Assembly: GCA_029706075.1 (NCBI GenBank)
Contig: JAINUG010000208.1
Span: 248,001-312,000, forward strand
From: Aldrovandia affinis
Lineage: Eukaryota > Chordata > Actinopteri > Notacanthiformes > Halosauridae
Direction of reading: 5' to 3'
DNA: 64,000 nucleotides
Position numbers and translations under genes: made by a program
Shown: piece after piece, positions 47,791 to 58,529 of the stretch
Layout of the letters: the number at the start of each line of letters is the position of its first letter
How positions within the stretch are numbered: position 1 is the first letter of the stretch
Notes under the pieces: generated by a model
Database searches by the model: none
What the model was told of the DNA's origin: nothing
The model's input: only the letters and a program-made list of their open reading frames with translations

Positions 47791-50700
47791 CTTCTTCTTC
47801 GTCGTTTGGGTATATTCTTTTCCTGCTCCCCTAGGCTCGGGGCCGAGGGGCTATCCTTTTACCACCTCAAGCCTAGGGGGGGTTCACCCAGGCTATATTT
47901 CGGGGCACACCTCCAGCAGCCATGTCACCGTGTCGTCATCCAAAACCGACAGACCATGGATCCCATTGGGTGCCCGATAAATCGGGCAATCCAGGATGAC
48001 ATGGTCTGCGGTTTGTTCCTCTGCGCCACACTCGCAGGCCGCGCAGGAGGCCAAGCCCCATCTGTGCATCGATGAGCAGAAGCGCCCAACGCCAGTCCGG
48101 AGGCGGTTAAGCCTCACCCACGCCAGTCGGGGCAGGTCCACCCCGATGGGGGGAGGACCGACGTCTGGGATGAAGTCACGGAGTCTAGAGGTGTTTTTCT
48201 CCCACTCCGTGCTCCAGGTGTAATCCACCCACCGTGCTGCACTGATATTGAGGTCGCTGCATTGCTGCAGGAGTTCCCGTGCGGCAGGCACAAATGGGTG
48301 TCTCGACTTGAGGCGCCGGGGAGGCTCAGCTGTTAGAGTGAGCCTTTCATGAAGCAGATGGTTTGGCTCCATGGCCCGGCATGCGAGACGTGCTATGGCT
48401 CCTGCACGGCGAAGCCCAGCGGGCTGGATGCCTGCAAGGATGGAGAGGTTGTCCACAGGAGTGGGACGCAGGCATCCTGTCACAATGCGCAATGCTTCGT
48501 TGATAGGCATATCGATGAGGCGGGTGTGAGCACTGCGACACCATACTGGCGCGCAGTACTCACTAGTCGAGTAGACAAGGGCCAGGGCAGCCGTACGCAG
48601 TGTTCTTGCCCCGCGCCCCAGCCTGACCCGACTAGTCGCCTCATCAATGCCACACGAGATGTTAGCTTCTTGCGCAGTGACGCGAGGTGTCGGCGAAACG
48701 TGAGCGACCTGTCCAGTGTCACGCCGAGGTACGTTGGCTCAGCGCAACATGGCAGGGGTATTCCGCCGATATTTACTCGGAGCTCACGTTTGGCCTCCTT
48801 GTTGTAAAGATGGAAGGCTGCCGACACCGTCTTTGCCTCGCTGAGCTTCAATCTCCATTTCTGGAGGTATGCCACTAGTGTCTTCATATCCTGGCCTAGT
48901 GTCCCCTCCAATGACTGCCAGTCTCCAGCAGAGTACACCAACGCGAGGTCATCTGCGTAGGCATACTTCCGCGAGACTGTGTCAGGCAAGTCATAGGTGT
49001 AGATTGTGACATCATGAGAGGTTTTACCAGGGCAGGTTGGTGTGGGGCAGTGCAACAACACACAAAAACAGGCAACACACAGACGGTTCAAACTTAAAGT
49101 CCAGGTTTATTTCTCCGCAGGGCATGAATGGGCACTTTTCCTCCAAACAATAATCCAAAATCCAACTTATATATTCCAACAGGAAAAAGGGTTCATCCAG
49201 AACTCAAAACATTCAAAAAGGTCTCAACCTAAAATGTTACTGTTCATCCTGCAAACAATCCTCTTCTAGAAAACAATTCTCAATTCAAAAGGTTACTTTC
49301 CTTGGTGTGTTTCTTCCAGCTCCTTCCAGCCATGTGCTCGGCTCCCCACTCTCTCTCTTTTTTTGTCCTGCGTGTGGGCCTTCTATACTGGCCTTGATTA
49401 GGTGGCCCAAGCACCTACACCTGTAGTTGTGTTGCATTGTGGGGCTTGTAGTGTGTACAACGGTGGCCATTTTGTGAAGTGGCCGCCGATCAGCAGGGGA
49501 ATGCAGCACTCCTCCACCACACGTCCCCCTGTGATGCCACAAGATGTTATAGAGGAGGGGGGCCAGGACCGATCCCTGGGGGACGCCGTTCTTGAGGCGT
49601 CGTAACCTACTTCGCTGTCCGCTACCGGTGGTGAGGGTGAAGCTGCGATTTCGGACAAGCTCCATGATCATTCTGACCATGTGCCTGTCCGGCAGCAAGC
49701 GGAGCAGCTTGCAGGTGAGGCCGCGATGCCATACGGTATCGTAGGCAGCCGTCAGATCGACAAAAACGGCTCCAGCCTTCTTTTTGGCCGAGAAGCTGTC
49801 CTCGATGTCTTGGGTCAACAAAGTGACTTGGTCTACGGTCGATCTCCCGCGTCGGAACCCAGCCTGCTCCCGGGGGAGCAGTGGGTCAACAATCGGTTCG
49901 ACGCGGGCGTAGATAAGACGCTCAAGGATCTTGAAGGGGATGCAGAGCAAAGAGATGGGACGGTAGCTCTTAGGGTCCCCTTCAGGCTTATTCGGCCGGG
50001 ATCGCGACAACTAGGGCTCTTCTCCAGATTTTGGGGATCTTCAGTTGGCGCAAGCAGGAAGAGAGGAAAGCTCTTAACCAGGACTTCAGAGCAGGTGCAG
50101 CATGGAGTATAAGCTCCGGGCAGATGGAGTCAGGGCCCGGAGCTTTTCCTGGCTTTATGTGCTGGAGGGCAGTAGCGAACTCCTCCGGTGTGAATTCACC
50201 GGAGATGTTGTCGCTACTAGGTGTTGGGGCCCTCCAGAGGTCAGACACTTATTTTGCCACGAGTCCTGATGACTCGCGGTCTTTACCTCGTATACCCCAT
50301 TTTTCACAAATTGAGATGCGATTTTATTTGCAGAAATGGGGCAGTGACGAGGGGAGTGTCTTGACCTGCCAGTGAGGTTGTTCAGGATACTCCATGCCTT
50401 GCGGCTGGAGTGTGAGAAGTCGATGGTATTGACAGCCTCCTCCCAGCGCTCTTGTCCTCCAACAGGGCTGACAACAGGGCTAGCAGCCCTGCTTGACTCG
50501 GTTCCTGCAGGAGCCCGGAGGAAGGCGCAGTAAAGATTCTCACACTCCGCATCCCAGCATGGTTTGTAGCTATTGCGACGTCCACGTGGGATGGATTTTT
50601 TGGCCGCTTTCAATAGCACACTGCAGAAGTCCTGGTATGCCTCATCCACACTGTTGGTATTAGGCGATGGAAGATACCTCGTGGATTTGTTGGTGAGGAG

Positions 50701-51530
50701 GCGGAAGCGTTTCCAGTTGGCCTTTCGGAAATTCCATCGCTTCACCGGCTCACTCGGGACAATGTCCACAAGTTTGGGTACGGTTATCAGCGATGGTCGA
50801 TGTTGGGACCGTGGGAAATTTCCGAGCACACGTCTGTCAGGGAGCTGGTTGTCTACGCCGACACTCGCGAAAGCCAGGTCTGGATTAGTCCCAGTATTCC
50901 AGCGTCCGGAGAGAAAACTGGCTGGACCCTTGAGATCATGTAACAAGGTCAGGCAGTTGTTGGCTGCCCAGGCAGCCAGGTTCTCTCCGTCGGGTGTGTT
51001 AGTGTTGTACCCCCAGTCTTCATGCTGGCAATTGAAGTCGCCAACATAAAGACAGGGGTGAGGGAACACCGGGACAGATGCTGGCGTGAATCGCGAGTGA
51101 GGAGGCTTGTAGACGTTGACGATTTTTAAACCGGCAACGTCCACGCACAACCACTCAATCTCCGAGTCAGCTGGAGATTGGTCGGCGAGAGTCCAGCTCA
51201 ACCTTTCGTGGACAAACGTGGCGAGGCCATGCTTCCTGCTCAGGATAGACCCAGCTAGTGCAAAATTTTGTTTTGTTTCCTGGAGGAGGATGACGAGGGC
51301 CTTGAAGGTATAGGCCAGCTTTTCGATGACACTGATCTTACTGGTGGTGAGCCCTTCGGTGTTCAGCTGCAGTATTCTGGGTTGGAGGCCAGTGGAGCAA
51401 GCCCCACCGGCTCTCCTCCCCGACTGCTGCCGAGCACCAGCCCGGGTGAGGGCCCTTAATTGGCAAACTCGGTTTCTCTTATGACTAGGGGTCATAATTT
51501 ACTGACGGGAGGCACCACGAGAAGGTGTTT
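47791..51530 (-). mobile_element. Jockey/I-type LINE, near full-length, split by a solo LTR
   Basis: A single-ORF2-like coding region runs on the minus strand. The endonuclease is at 51495-50155 (LQLNTEGLTTSKISVIEKLA, LLQETK, VNVYKPP, VGDFNCQHEDWG). The reverse transcriptase is at 50248-48480 (FTPEEFATALQHIKPGKAPG, YRPISLLCIPFKILERLI, VFVDLTAAYDTVWHRGL, NGVPQGSVLAPLLYNI and, after the LTR, YAYADDLALVYS). The C-terminal tail is at 48510-47893, with a CxC-x8-H-x4-C motif, ending in a GAA-rich 3' end. Frame breaks near 50270, 49995 and 48600 make it defective. Confidence 0.88.
49005..49541 (-). mobile_element. Solo LTR, 537 bp, inserted in the LINE reverse transcriptase
   Basis: Starts TGTGACATCA and ends TGATGCCACA, imperfect 10-bp inverted ends of TG...CA type. 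It is flanked by the 4-bp duplication AGAT at 49001-49004 and 49542-49545. AATAAA on the minus strand near 49110 suggests minus orientation. Removing it restores the LINE frame across YNI|YTY. Confidence 0.9.
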
Positions 51531-51689
51531 GCCATGCCCCCCCTCACGCTAATGAATCATTATTATTGTTCTTCTGAATGACTGGAGAATGAGGATTAAA
51601 ACACACATAACCCCCACCCCCTCTCCCCACCAACCTGCACAGTGTTTGCATGCTGTATTAACCCTTTCTCTCTCAGTGCAGTGTTAATG

Positions 51690-51691
51690 TA

Positions 51692-51733
<42 letters not shown>

Positions 51734-51748
51734 CAGTGTTAATGTCTT

Positions 51749-51797
<49 letters not shown>
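51690..51797. repeat. (CT)n microsatellites upstream of the slc7a8 exon
   Basis: Two CT arrays separated by GTGTACAGTGTTAATG; they continue into the exon's polypyrimidine tract. Confidence 0.95.
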
Positions 51798-51799
<2 letters not shown>

Positions 51800-51831
51800 G
51801 TAGTGTTGATGTCTCTCTCTCTCTTTCTCAG

Positions 51832-51965
51832 GGGAGTATTAGTGGTTGGAGTTTTCAGGATTACGACGTGGGGCTGATTGCTCTGGCCTTCCTGCAGGGC
51901 TCCTTTGCCTATGGCGGCTGGAATTTCCTTAACTACGTCACCGAAGAGTTGGTGGACCCCTATAC
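51832..51965 (+). CDS. slc7a8: Isolated exon of an SLC7A8/LAT2-like amino-acid transporter
   Basis: The exon has a canonical acceptor (CTTTCTCAG) and donor (AC|GTGAGC) and 134 nt open in frame. It encodes [20 protein letters not shown] and [11 protein letters not shown], a transmembrane segment and following loop highly characteristic of SLC7A8, the light chain of a heteromeric neutral amino-acid exchanger. No other slc7a8 exon could be recognised in the flanks, which are LINE-filled: a 3.7-kb LINE upstream and a Tx1 LINE downstream. It may belong to a gene with very long introns, or be a remnant. Confidence 0.75.
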
Positions 51966-52739
51966 GTGAGCACCAATCACCTGCACCCATGAGCATCACA
52001 TGGTCTTATCCCTCCAGTCCATGATGAATCCAGTGTCCAGTCAGAAGTGTGTATGTGCATGCGTGGGAGTGTGTGTGTGCGTATTATTGGTCAGATGTCT
52101 TTCCCACAGGAGAACCTGTATAGTGTGTGTATAGTGCATGTATAGTGTGTGCAGAGGTGGTTGCATGTGCGTGTGTGTATAGTGCCTGTATAGTGTGTGT
52201 ATAGTGTCAGACAAGTGAGAATTGAATAAAAATGGCTATGTCCTGAATCCAGTAGCCTTAACAGTCAAATGTCCTTGTTTACAGTTCAGCACTCTGAATA
52301 CTGAACACAAGGGGTATTACGCATTAATAACCCTCACTTATCCTACATGTATAATGTATTTATTTGATTGAATATAATAATTACTACACAGATACCAATT
52401 ATCAATTACATCCTATTCTGGATGACAGAAGATATAACAAGGCTCCAGACCCGGCTGGCTAAGGAGCACTCCCAGAACAAGTGGTGTACATGTTCTGAGT
52501 CAGTGCATCCGTGGGGGCAGTTCTCGGTCAGGGCTAAGCGCACTCTAAACATGAATGACATGGTGGGGAGACAGTCATGAGCAGACATCCATGATATATC
52601 TTTTTGTCTGTTGTTTAAAGTTTTATGATTTACGTTTCTCCATACAATTTCGGGGGTTCAGAGTCGGATTGTCCCTTGGGAGCGTCATGATCTCTCCCGA
52701 TCTCAAAAAGGACATGATATGTTTATATGTCCATGAGGG

Positions 52740-53568
52740 CAGGGCCGGCTCAAGGCACAGGCCATACAGGCAGCTGCCTGGGGCGCCATGTTGGCTAGGG
52801 GCGCGCGCCAGGTCGCCCTCACAACAACAACAAAAATCACAAACAAAAAAATGAACAAATAAACAAAAATAACACTTTGCACCCCTGTTCTGTTCCTCAC
52901 ACAATGTTTCATCTGGCTTGCACTTTGACAGAGATGCTGTTACTGAGCTGGGGGATACGATGCCTGGCTGCTTGCTGAAAGTGGGGGTTACGTGCATGCA
53001 TCACAGGCAACCCAAGAGACGTGCTGTCGCCTGTCGGGTCAAGCGCAGGTGACAGGGTCAGAGAGGCACGCACTACTGATGCAGTCAGGCAGAGAGCCAA
53101 CATCAGCGCGACGCAAGATAGATATCAGATCGATGACAGATTTTATATTTGCACAATGACTTTGAAATGCTGAGTTACCCTCACGTTTTGGCTTGAAGCT
53201 TATTAGTACCTACCTGTAGTTATTACCAAAACTAGGCTACTACACCTGAATTGCAGAGTTGCAAAACCCTCATGCTTGCCTTGAGTCTCAAGCTTTATTA
53301 TTAGGCTACCAAAATTAGTAGTAGGCTACAATATTATATCAGTGATAATAATGTGGCTAGCTATCCATAAAAAAATCGATTTAAGTTGTTTGTCCTACAG
53401 CTGCTTTTGCTTGTAATAGGCTAATAACTGTACCTGTCTGTACAGATACACTCAGCAAATCTTTGCAAAAGCCCCCAGACTTTGTTAACAATTGTGTTAA
53501 AAGTGAGTGGGGGGGGCACCCAAATGCCAATCTCGCCTAGGGCACCAAAATGTGTAGAGCCGGTCCTG
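52740..53568. mobile_element. hAT-type non-autonomous transposon, 829 bp
   Basis: Ends CAGGGCCGGCTC and GAGCCGGTCCTG. The 8-bp target duplication CATGAGGG lies at 52732-52739 and 53569-53576. It sits within the Tx1 LINE. Confidence 0.9.
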
Positions 53569-54385
53569 CATGAGGGCTACCCGGCCCTGACCAATTTTGT
53601 CCTGAAGGCAAAATCCCTAAGGGCTCTGTAGACCTGTGGGGGGGCCCAGCTGTATGGACCTGAAGAAGGGAGTGGCATAGTATCTGGCTAGCATACCAGG
53701 GGCTGACTCTGGGTGTTCCGGTCCAGTGTGACCAGACCCTGTGCCAGGGACCCCCCTGGCCCCTTTCTCCTCCTCCTTCATCAGGGTTGTCCTCCCCAGC
53801 CTCTCCATGTTGCTCCCCCAGACAAAGCGAAACGCCATTCTAGCAATGAGCTTGTTAGTGGCCCTGTCTGGGGGGGAACACTCGGCCAATATAGAGAAGA
53901 CTGGGGAGGACTATTGCCTTCAGGACCAGGATCTTACCCGTCATTGTCAGGGGCTGTGTGCTCCAGCTCACAATTTTTTTCTGGATGTGGCGGAGGGTCT
54001 CCTCCCAGCTCCGGTTCCCTCTCCTGTCATTCTGGAAGGTGACCCCCAGAAGCTATGCTTTTTGTGCATACAGGGAAAGAATAGGTTAGCAACTCACTCC
54101 ATGACAATGAAAGGAACAGTTCGCTCTTGCCCCAGTTGACCAGGGCGCCTGTGGCTGCACAGAATTCCTCCATTACCTTTGTAGTGGTGGTGATGGAGCG
54201 ACTATCTGTGCCGACGATGGTAATGTTGTCCATGTACGCCTTCACCCCGAGCCGCTCCCCAAGGCCACCCGGCAGTAGGTAGCCCCGAAAGTTATCATTT
54301 TGTCGGATGGCCTGGAAAAACGGCTCAAGGTAAATGACGTACAGGACGGGTGCTAGAGGGCACCCCTGCCTGTTCCTTGCGTGTC

Positions 54386-54866
54386 ATGTCTTGTTTTTGC
54401 TTTCACCCTGTGTCTTTTGTTTTTAGCTGGGCGCGGCTTCCCTGCATTCCGCACTCCGTTCCCTTTTTCCCCTCGTTAGATTCAGCCTATCACACCCACT
54501 CCCCTGCACATTCCGCATGCTCTATCAATTTAGTAATTTCACCTTTTCCTATTTAAGTTCAGCACGCACACACTCTAGTGCCAAACCGTACTTGTATTTC
54601 TTGTACTGCTCTCGTTTGGTTCCCCCTGTTTATCTGTCTTTCCAGTTCGATTTCTGCCAGTGGTATTTTGTTTGTGTGTTTGTTTGTTTATTAGTTTTTG
54701 TAGCCCGTCCTGCTTATTCTGTTTTGCCAGCGTCCTGTCTATTATCTCCAGTCACCTTTTGTTGAACTCTGCTATTAAACGCCTCCTGTGTGGAGTGCAA
54801 TTCTATTCCGTTCCGAAGTCTGCATTTGGGTCCAGGTCAGCATCTACACGTAACACAATAGCCACT
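54386..54866 (+). mobile_element. Probable solo LTR
   Basis: Begins TGTCATGTCTTG and ends ACACGTAACA. It contains a late GCTATTAAACGCCTCCTG polyadenylation-like region and TCTGCATTTGGGTCC, typical of fish LTRs. No target duplication was found. Confidence 0.6.
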
Positions 54867-54879
54867 ATAAATAAATGAA

Positions 54880-55690
54880 GTCCGCACACTGTGTATAGAA
54901 AAGGGAATATCCAAAACGAGGCGAAGGCTCAATGTTCAGTTCAAGAGTCTTTTAATCCATAAAAAGGTGCATGAAAAAAATTCAGTGAAACAAAAAGGAT
55001 GAAAAGACAAAAGGACAGACGTTTCGGTCAAATGACCATCATCAGTATGATAGAGCACACAAGGGCAGAGTTAAATATTCCCATCACATCCAAATTGTTA
55101 ATTAGCATCACCTGCAGACATGCATGTCATTAGGCCAAGGCAAATTGATAATATGTAAATGAAAATGAATAAATATATATGGCACCAAGAGGTCACATAG
55201 CATACAAGGGTATTTTAGTTTTACAGTATTGCAGTATATTCACAAGGCAAAAAAGAAATTAAATAAAATGAAATGAAACAATGCAGTGATTGCCCAGAAC
55301 AAGCAGAGTTAATTGGAATCACAGGGCGGCAATATTGTGAAGACATGCATTCCATTGGTTAGGCCCAGTTACACCTGTATGTCGTTAGATAAAGTGTAAG
55401 ACAAAAAGTAGGCCTATACATAATTGAGGTAATAGAGATATCAGATAATATAATACCAATTAGGTAAAGCATCATCGAGATAGTTATGGTCACAGAGCAA
55501 TAATGCAGTAGTACAGAGTAGGGTACATAAAATAAAATAAAATTTGCTCGCGGTACAGTAGTGTCAACTCAAAACCAAAGGTAATGAAGGCGTATGCGGG
55601 GTTCACTGGACAAGGGGAGAGAATAATTCATGAACGATTACAGAAAACAGGAGAGGTTAAGTGTCTCGTTCATACCCAATGGGTGTTAGT
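54880..55690 (-). mobile_element. Penelope-like fragment with hammerhead-like core
   Basis: The minus strand at 55045-55014 reads CTGATGAT, a GGTC-ATTT-GACC hairpin, GAAAC, GTCT, GTC. This is the core order of minimal hammerhead ribozymes known from Penelope-like elements. No protein domain is recognisable, so the family call is tentative. Confidence 0.4.
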
Positions 55691-57109
55691 ATGCCTGCGT
55701 GATTGAAGTATTCGCTGGAGTTGGGAGTGGAAGATATGCTTCTTCCGCTCCTCCCGACAGAGGGCGGAGAGATGTTGTTTGGTCTGGGCCACTTCCGTGC
55801 TAACCTCCAGGCCTCAGGCTCAGTCTTTGGATGGCACTATTATGCTGCCCTCCTTTCCCTTGCCTTCCTCTGTCCGACTGCCCGGAAGTAGCCCCGCACT
55901 CGATCCTTCACCATCTCCCACCACTCTATCGGGGAGTCAAAAAGATGCTTTAGCATGACCCACTCCAGGTATTGTCTCGAGAAGGAGAGGTGCACTTTGT
56001 GGTGCTGGAGATGGCTGGTATTCATCCGCCAGGGACCCCTACCCACCATGATAGTCTTCTCCCAGTCCAGGGACACGGTCACCCTGTGGTGGTCTGAGAA
56101 GTGCACTGCTCCGATGGCATACGAGCGCACTCTCAGGCTTGGAGAGAGCAAAAACATATCTATTCTTGAGAAGGAGGTACCAGAGGAACTCACCCACGCA
56201 TATTCGCCCACTCTCTACTATGTCAGATGCTGTTATCCTGACATAGGGGTTATTGATCAATGTACTAACCCTGTCAGCTCGAGCGGTGTTAGAGAATCCC
56301 CTTCTCCATCCCTCCCTCAGACTGTCATCCATGGAGCAGAAGGGAATCCAACACTCCTGTGGAAGGGTGACGTTCGAGGGTAGTTGTTACAGGATGGAGA
56401 AGACGTTGTTTATTGAGGTCTTTAATGCTGCAAGTGTTGAGGGTTGTAATGGTTATTGTTTGGGCCATAGTAGGGGAGATGGGAAGAAAAAGGACAAAGA
56501 AACAAAAGACAAAAAAGGCAAGAAAATAAGTTTCTAGTTGGGGTGAGAAATTAACCAATTTTATTATGTTTGTCTTATGTCGTTACAGATTTGGCTGAGA
56601 TGGTCTAAGACTGTGTCTGGTTTGGATGGGCACCTCCCCACCCCCTGACTCTGTCCGCTTATGTGGTCTCCCCCAGAACCGCCTGGCCAATCCCGTCCCG
56701 GAGAGGCAGGGCAGTTTGGAGGGGGTCTGCTACTGTCTGGGTGGGTTTTATTAATGGGAGGGGTTGAGGGCTATTGCTGGTTTATTTATCTGCTTATGTG
56801 TTCTGTTTTGTTCTCCGCTTCCTCCCTTTCACTTGGGTCCAGTCTGGAGTGGCTTCTGAGTCGGTGGAGTGTGAGGAAGAGGCGGGCTCTTCTACCATTC
56901 TGAGGGGCTCCGAGACCGCCTCTTCCTCACCTGTGAAGGGGGTGACTGGGGGAGTGACACATCGGTTCCGTCTATTGGGGGAGGTTGAGGCTGAGTGGGG
57001 GTAGGGTTCTTTGTGCTGAAGGTCTCCTGCAGTGTGTACAGTGAAGAAGAGGGGGGTGGTTCAGGCTGGGTTGTGGTGGTCACGATTGAAGGGCGGTGAG
57101 AAGGTGGCA

Positions 57110-57480
57110 TGGTACCCCTAGCCCTGTTAGCATATGGGGAGCAATTTTACTGGGGCTGCTGCCCACAAGATGTTGTCAACTACTGCCTGGGATAGACACA
57201 CTTAACAGGATAGTTGCTAAAAACCATGAAACAACACCCTCACAAATGACCACAGAACAGAATTTAAACCTCTGTGACCTCAACAAAAACTGTATGTCAT
57301 GAGCTTCACAAAGCTGATATTTATTGGTAGGGCTGCCATTTTGAAACGACTTGCAAAAACGCAGTTCAAAACTTGCATAACAGCATTCCAAGAAGGATTG
57401 AAACTGTTCTGAATGCAAAGGGTGGCCAAACTCCTTATTAGTTGCTGGCTCAGTCCACTAAATATACTGTCTATGGGCAT
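57110..57480. other. No gene seen upstream of nop9
   Basis: No recognised exon or repeat. Confidence 0.4.
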
Positions 57481-57499
57481 TCCTGTCAAAGCTCCTGCT

Positions 57500-57660
57500 C
57501 TCAGTGATTACTGCGCCATCTACCGCTCGGTAGCGTACCTCTCCGTGTAATGTAACGTCACGCATGACGCATTTTACGTGCGTCCTCTAGCCTATTACGT
57601 CATGAATGCGTCTCCATATCCAACTGTACACATGTGAGCGTGCGAGTTCAACTTTACTTT
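57500..57660 (+). promoter_or_regulatory. nop9: Probable nop9 promoter
   Basis: A CpG-enriched patch with three ACGTCA-type CRE/ATF-like cores (GTAACGTCACGC, and TTACGTCATGAA, with GCATGACGCA between). It lies before the first possible non-coding exon. No TATA box is evident. Confidence 0.5.
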
Positions 57661-57924
57661 CACCGTAACGTGTTTAGCGATATGTATATGTCTTTCATCT
57701 TACGTCTATTCGTTTTGAAAATAGCCACAGAGTTGAGTTTTGAAAGTGTGTAAAGTAGCTAGCTATTTGTTTCATAAACACGTTTCGTCATTTTCCAGAC
57801 CAAATATTGTAAGGCTAAGCTAGCTAACTAGGTACTGTAGTTAGGAGCGAGCTACAATTAACATTAGCCGTTAACTAGCTAGTATTAATCTGAAATCTAG
57901 TTTACTATCTCCGATGATGGCCAT
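57660..57924 (+). other. nop9: Candidate non-coding first exon of nop9
   Basis: Ends at a good donor, CCAT|GTGAGTAC. Joined to the acceptor TTTTTAG at 58215 it gives only 5' UTR, because the short ATGATGGCC frame stops soon after the junction. The start is unknown. Confidence 0.35.
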
Positions 57925-58215
57925 GTGAGTACTGATTATATTTCCATCACTATATCAGCATGCAACACACTGTGTATTAATAACCTCCATAGCCAGTTGG
58001 TGCAGATGTCCCAGCTAGCAAACAACTAGCTTGCTTAGCGAACTAACTTGAATTTTGAACGTTGAATCCCGTTCCAGATCAGGAATCTGCATTTCGAGTG
58101 TTGGTGCGTTGTTGATTATATTACCTTTTTGAGCGAATTCTAAAATGGAAATTTTATTTGCTGTTTACTCACTCCTTTCAGTGTCACTTGAGATGAGTTC
58201 TTTATTTATTTTTAG

Positions 58216-58529
58216 ATCGTAAAGACTCATCGGAAAGAACGAGGAAGGCCGAAAGAAAACAGACTATCTGAAAACTACGAGAGATAAAGTGACAGAAGCA
58301 TCGCCAGGGGTAAGAGAAGGCGTCAGAGGGATGAAAGAAGGAACGGAGGAAAGCAAGCCGAGGCCATGGAAAGAGGGAGGAAAAAAGAGGAAGAGACATG
58401 GAGAGGAAGAGAGAGGACGAGGAAGAGGAGGTGAAGGAGAAATGAAGAAACGTCTGGACGCCATGAGTGTGGGATACTTTCGCAGAGTGAGCGAGAGGCT
58501 GGAGGAAGGGTTTGCCGAGGATGAGAAAG
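58216..58529 (+). CDS. nop9: nop9 coding exon 1
   Basis: Acceptor TTTTTAG at 58215, 5' UTR to 58330, coding from 58331. Of two nearby donors, AAAG|GTGAGA at 58529 keeps phase 1 with the next exon; GAGG|GTGAGT further on does not. Confidence 0.85.

Larger units (their letters stand above)
52390..57110 (-). mobile_element. Tx1-like (L1-clade) LINE, multiply interrupted
   Basis: Minus-strand remains. A probable ORF1 scrap is at 57110-56600, and the endonuclease start at 56558-56325 (ITITTLNTCSIKDLNKQRLL). The endonuclease end is at 56211-55840 (SFSRIDMFLLSPSLRV, VHFSDHHRVTVSLDWE). Reverse transcriptase is at 54385-53577 (GYLLPGGLGERLG, KAYMDNITIVG, FCAATGALVNWGKSELFLS, FRFVWGSNMERLGR). The C-terminal end is at 52588-52406 (CPHGCTDSEHVHHLFWECSL). 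The catalytic box reads YMDN where related elements have YMDD or YADD. Insertions at 52740-53568 and 54386-55690 replace or split it. Confidence 0.8.

Noticed and set aside
47734..48807. Plus-strand frames near the LINE 3' end
   Set aside because: Antisense of the LINE C-terminal coding region.
58289..58330. nop9 start upstream of 58331
   Set aside because: The upstream frame has no ATG, only GTG, and a stop at 58220.
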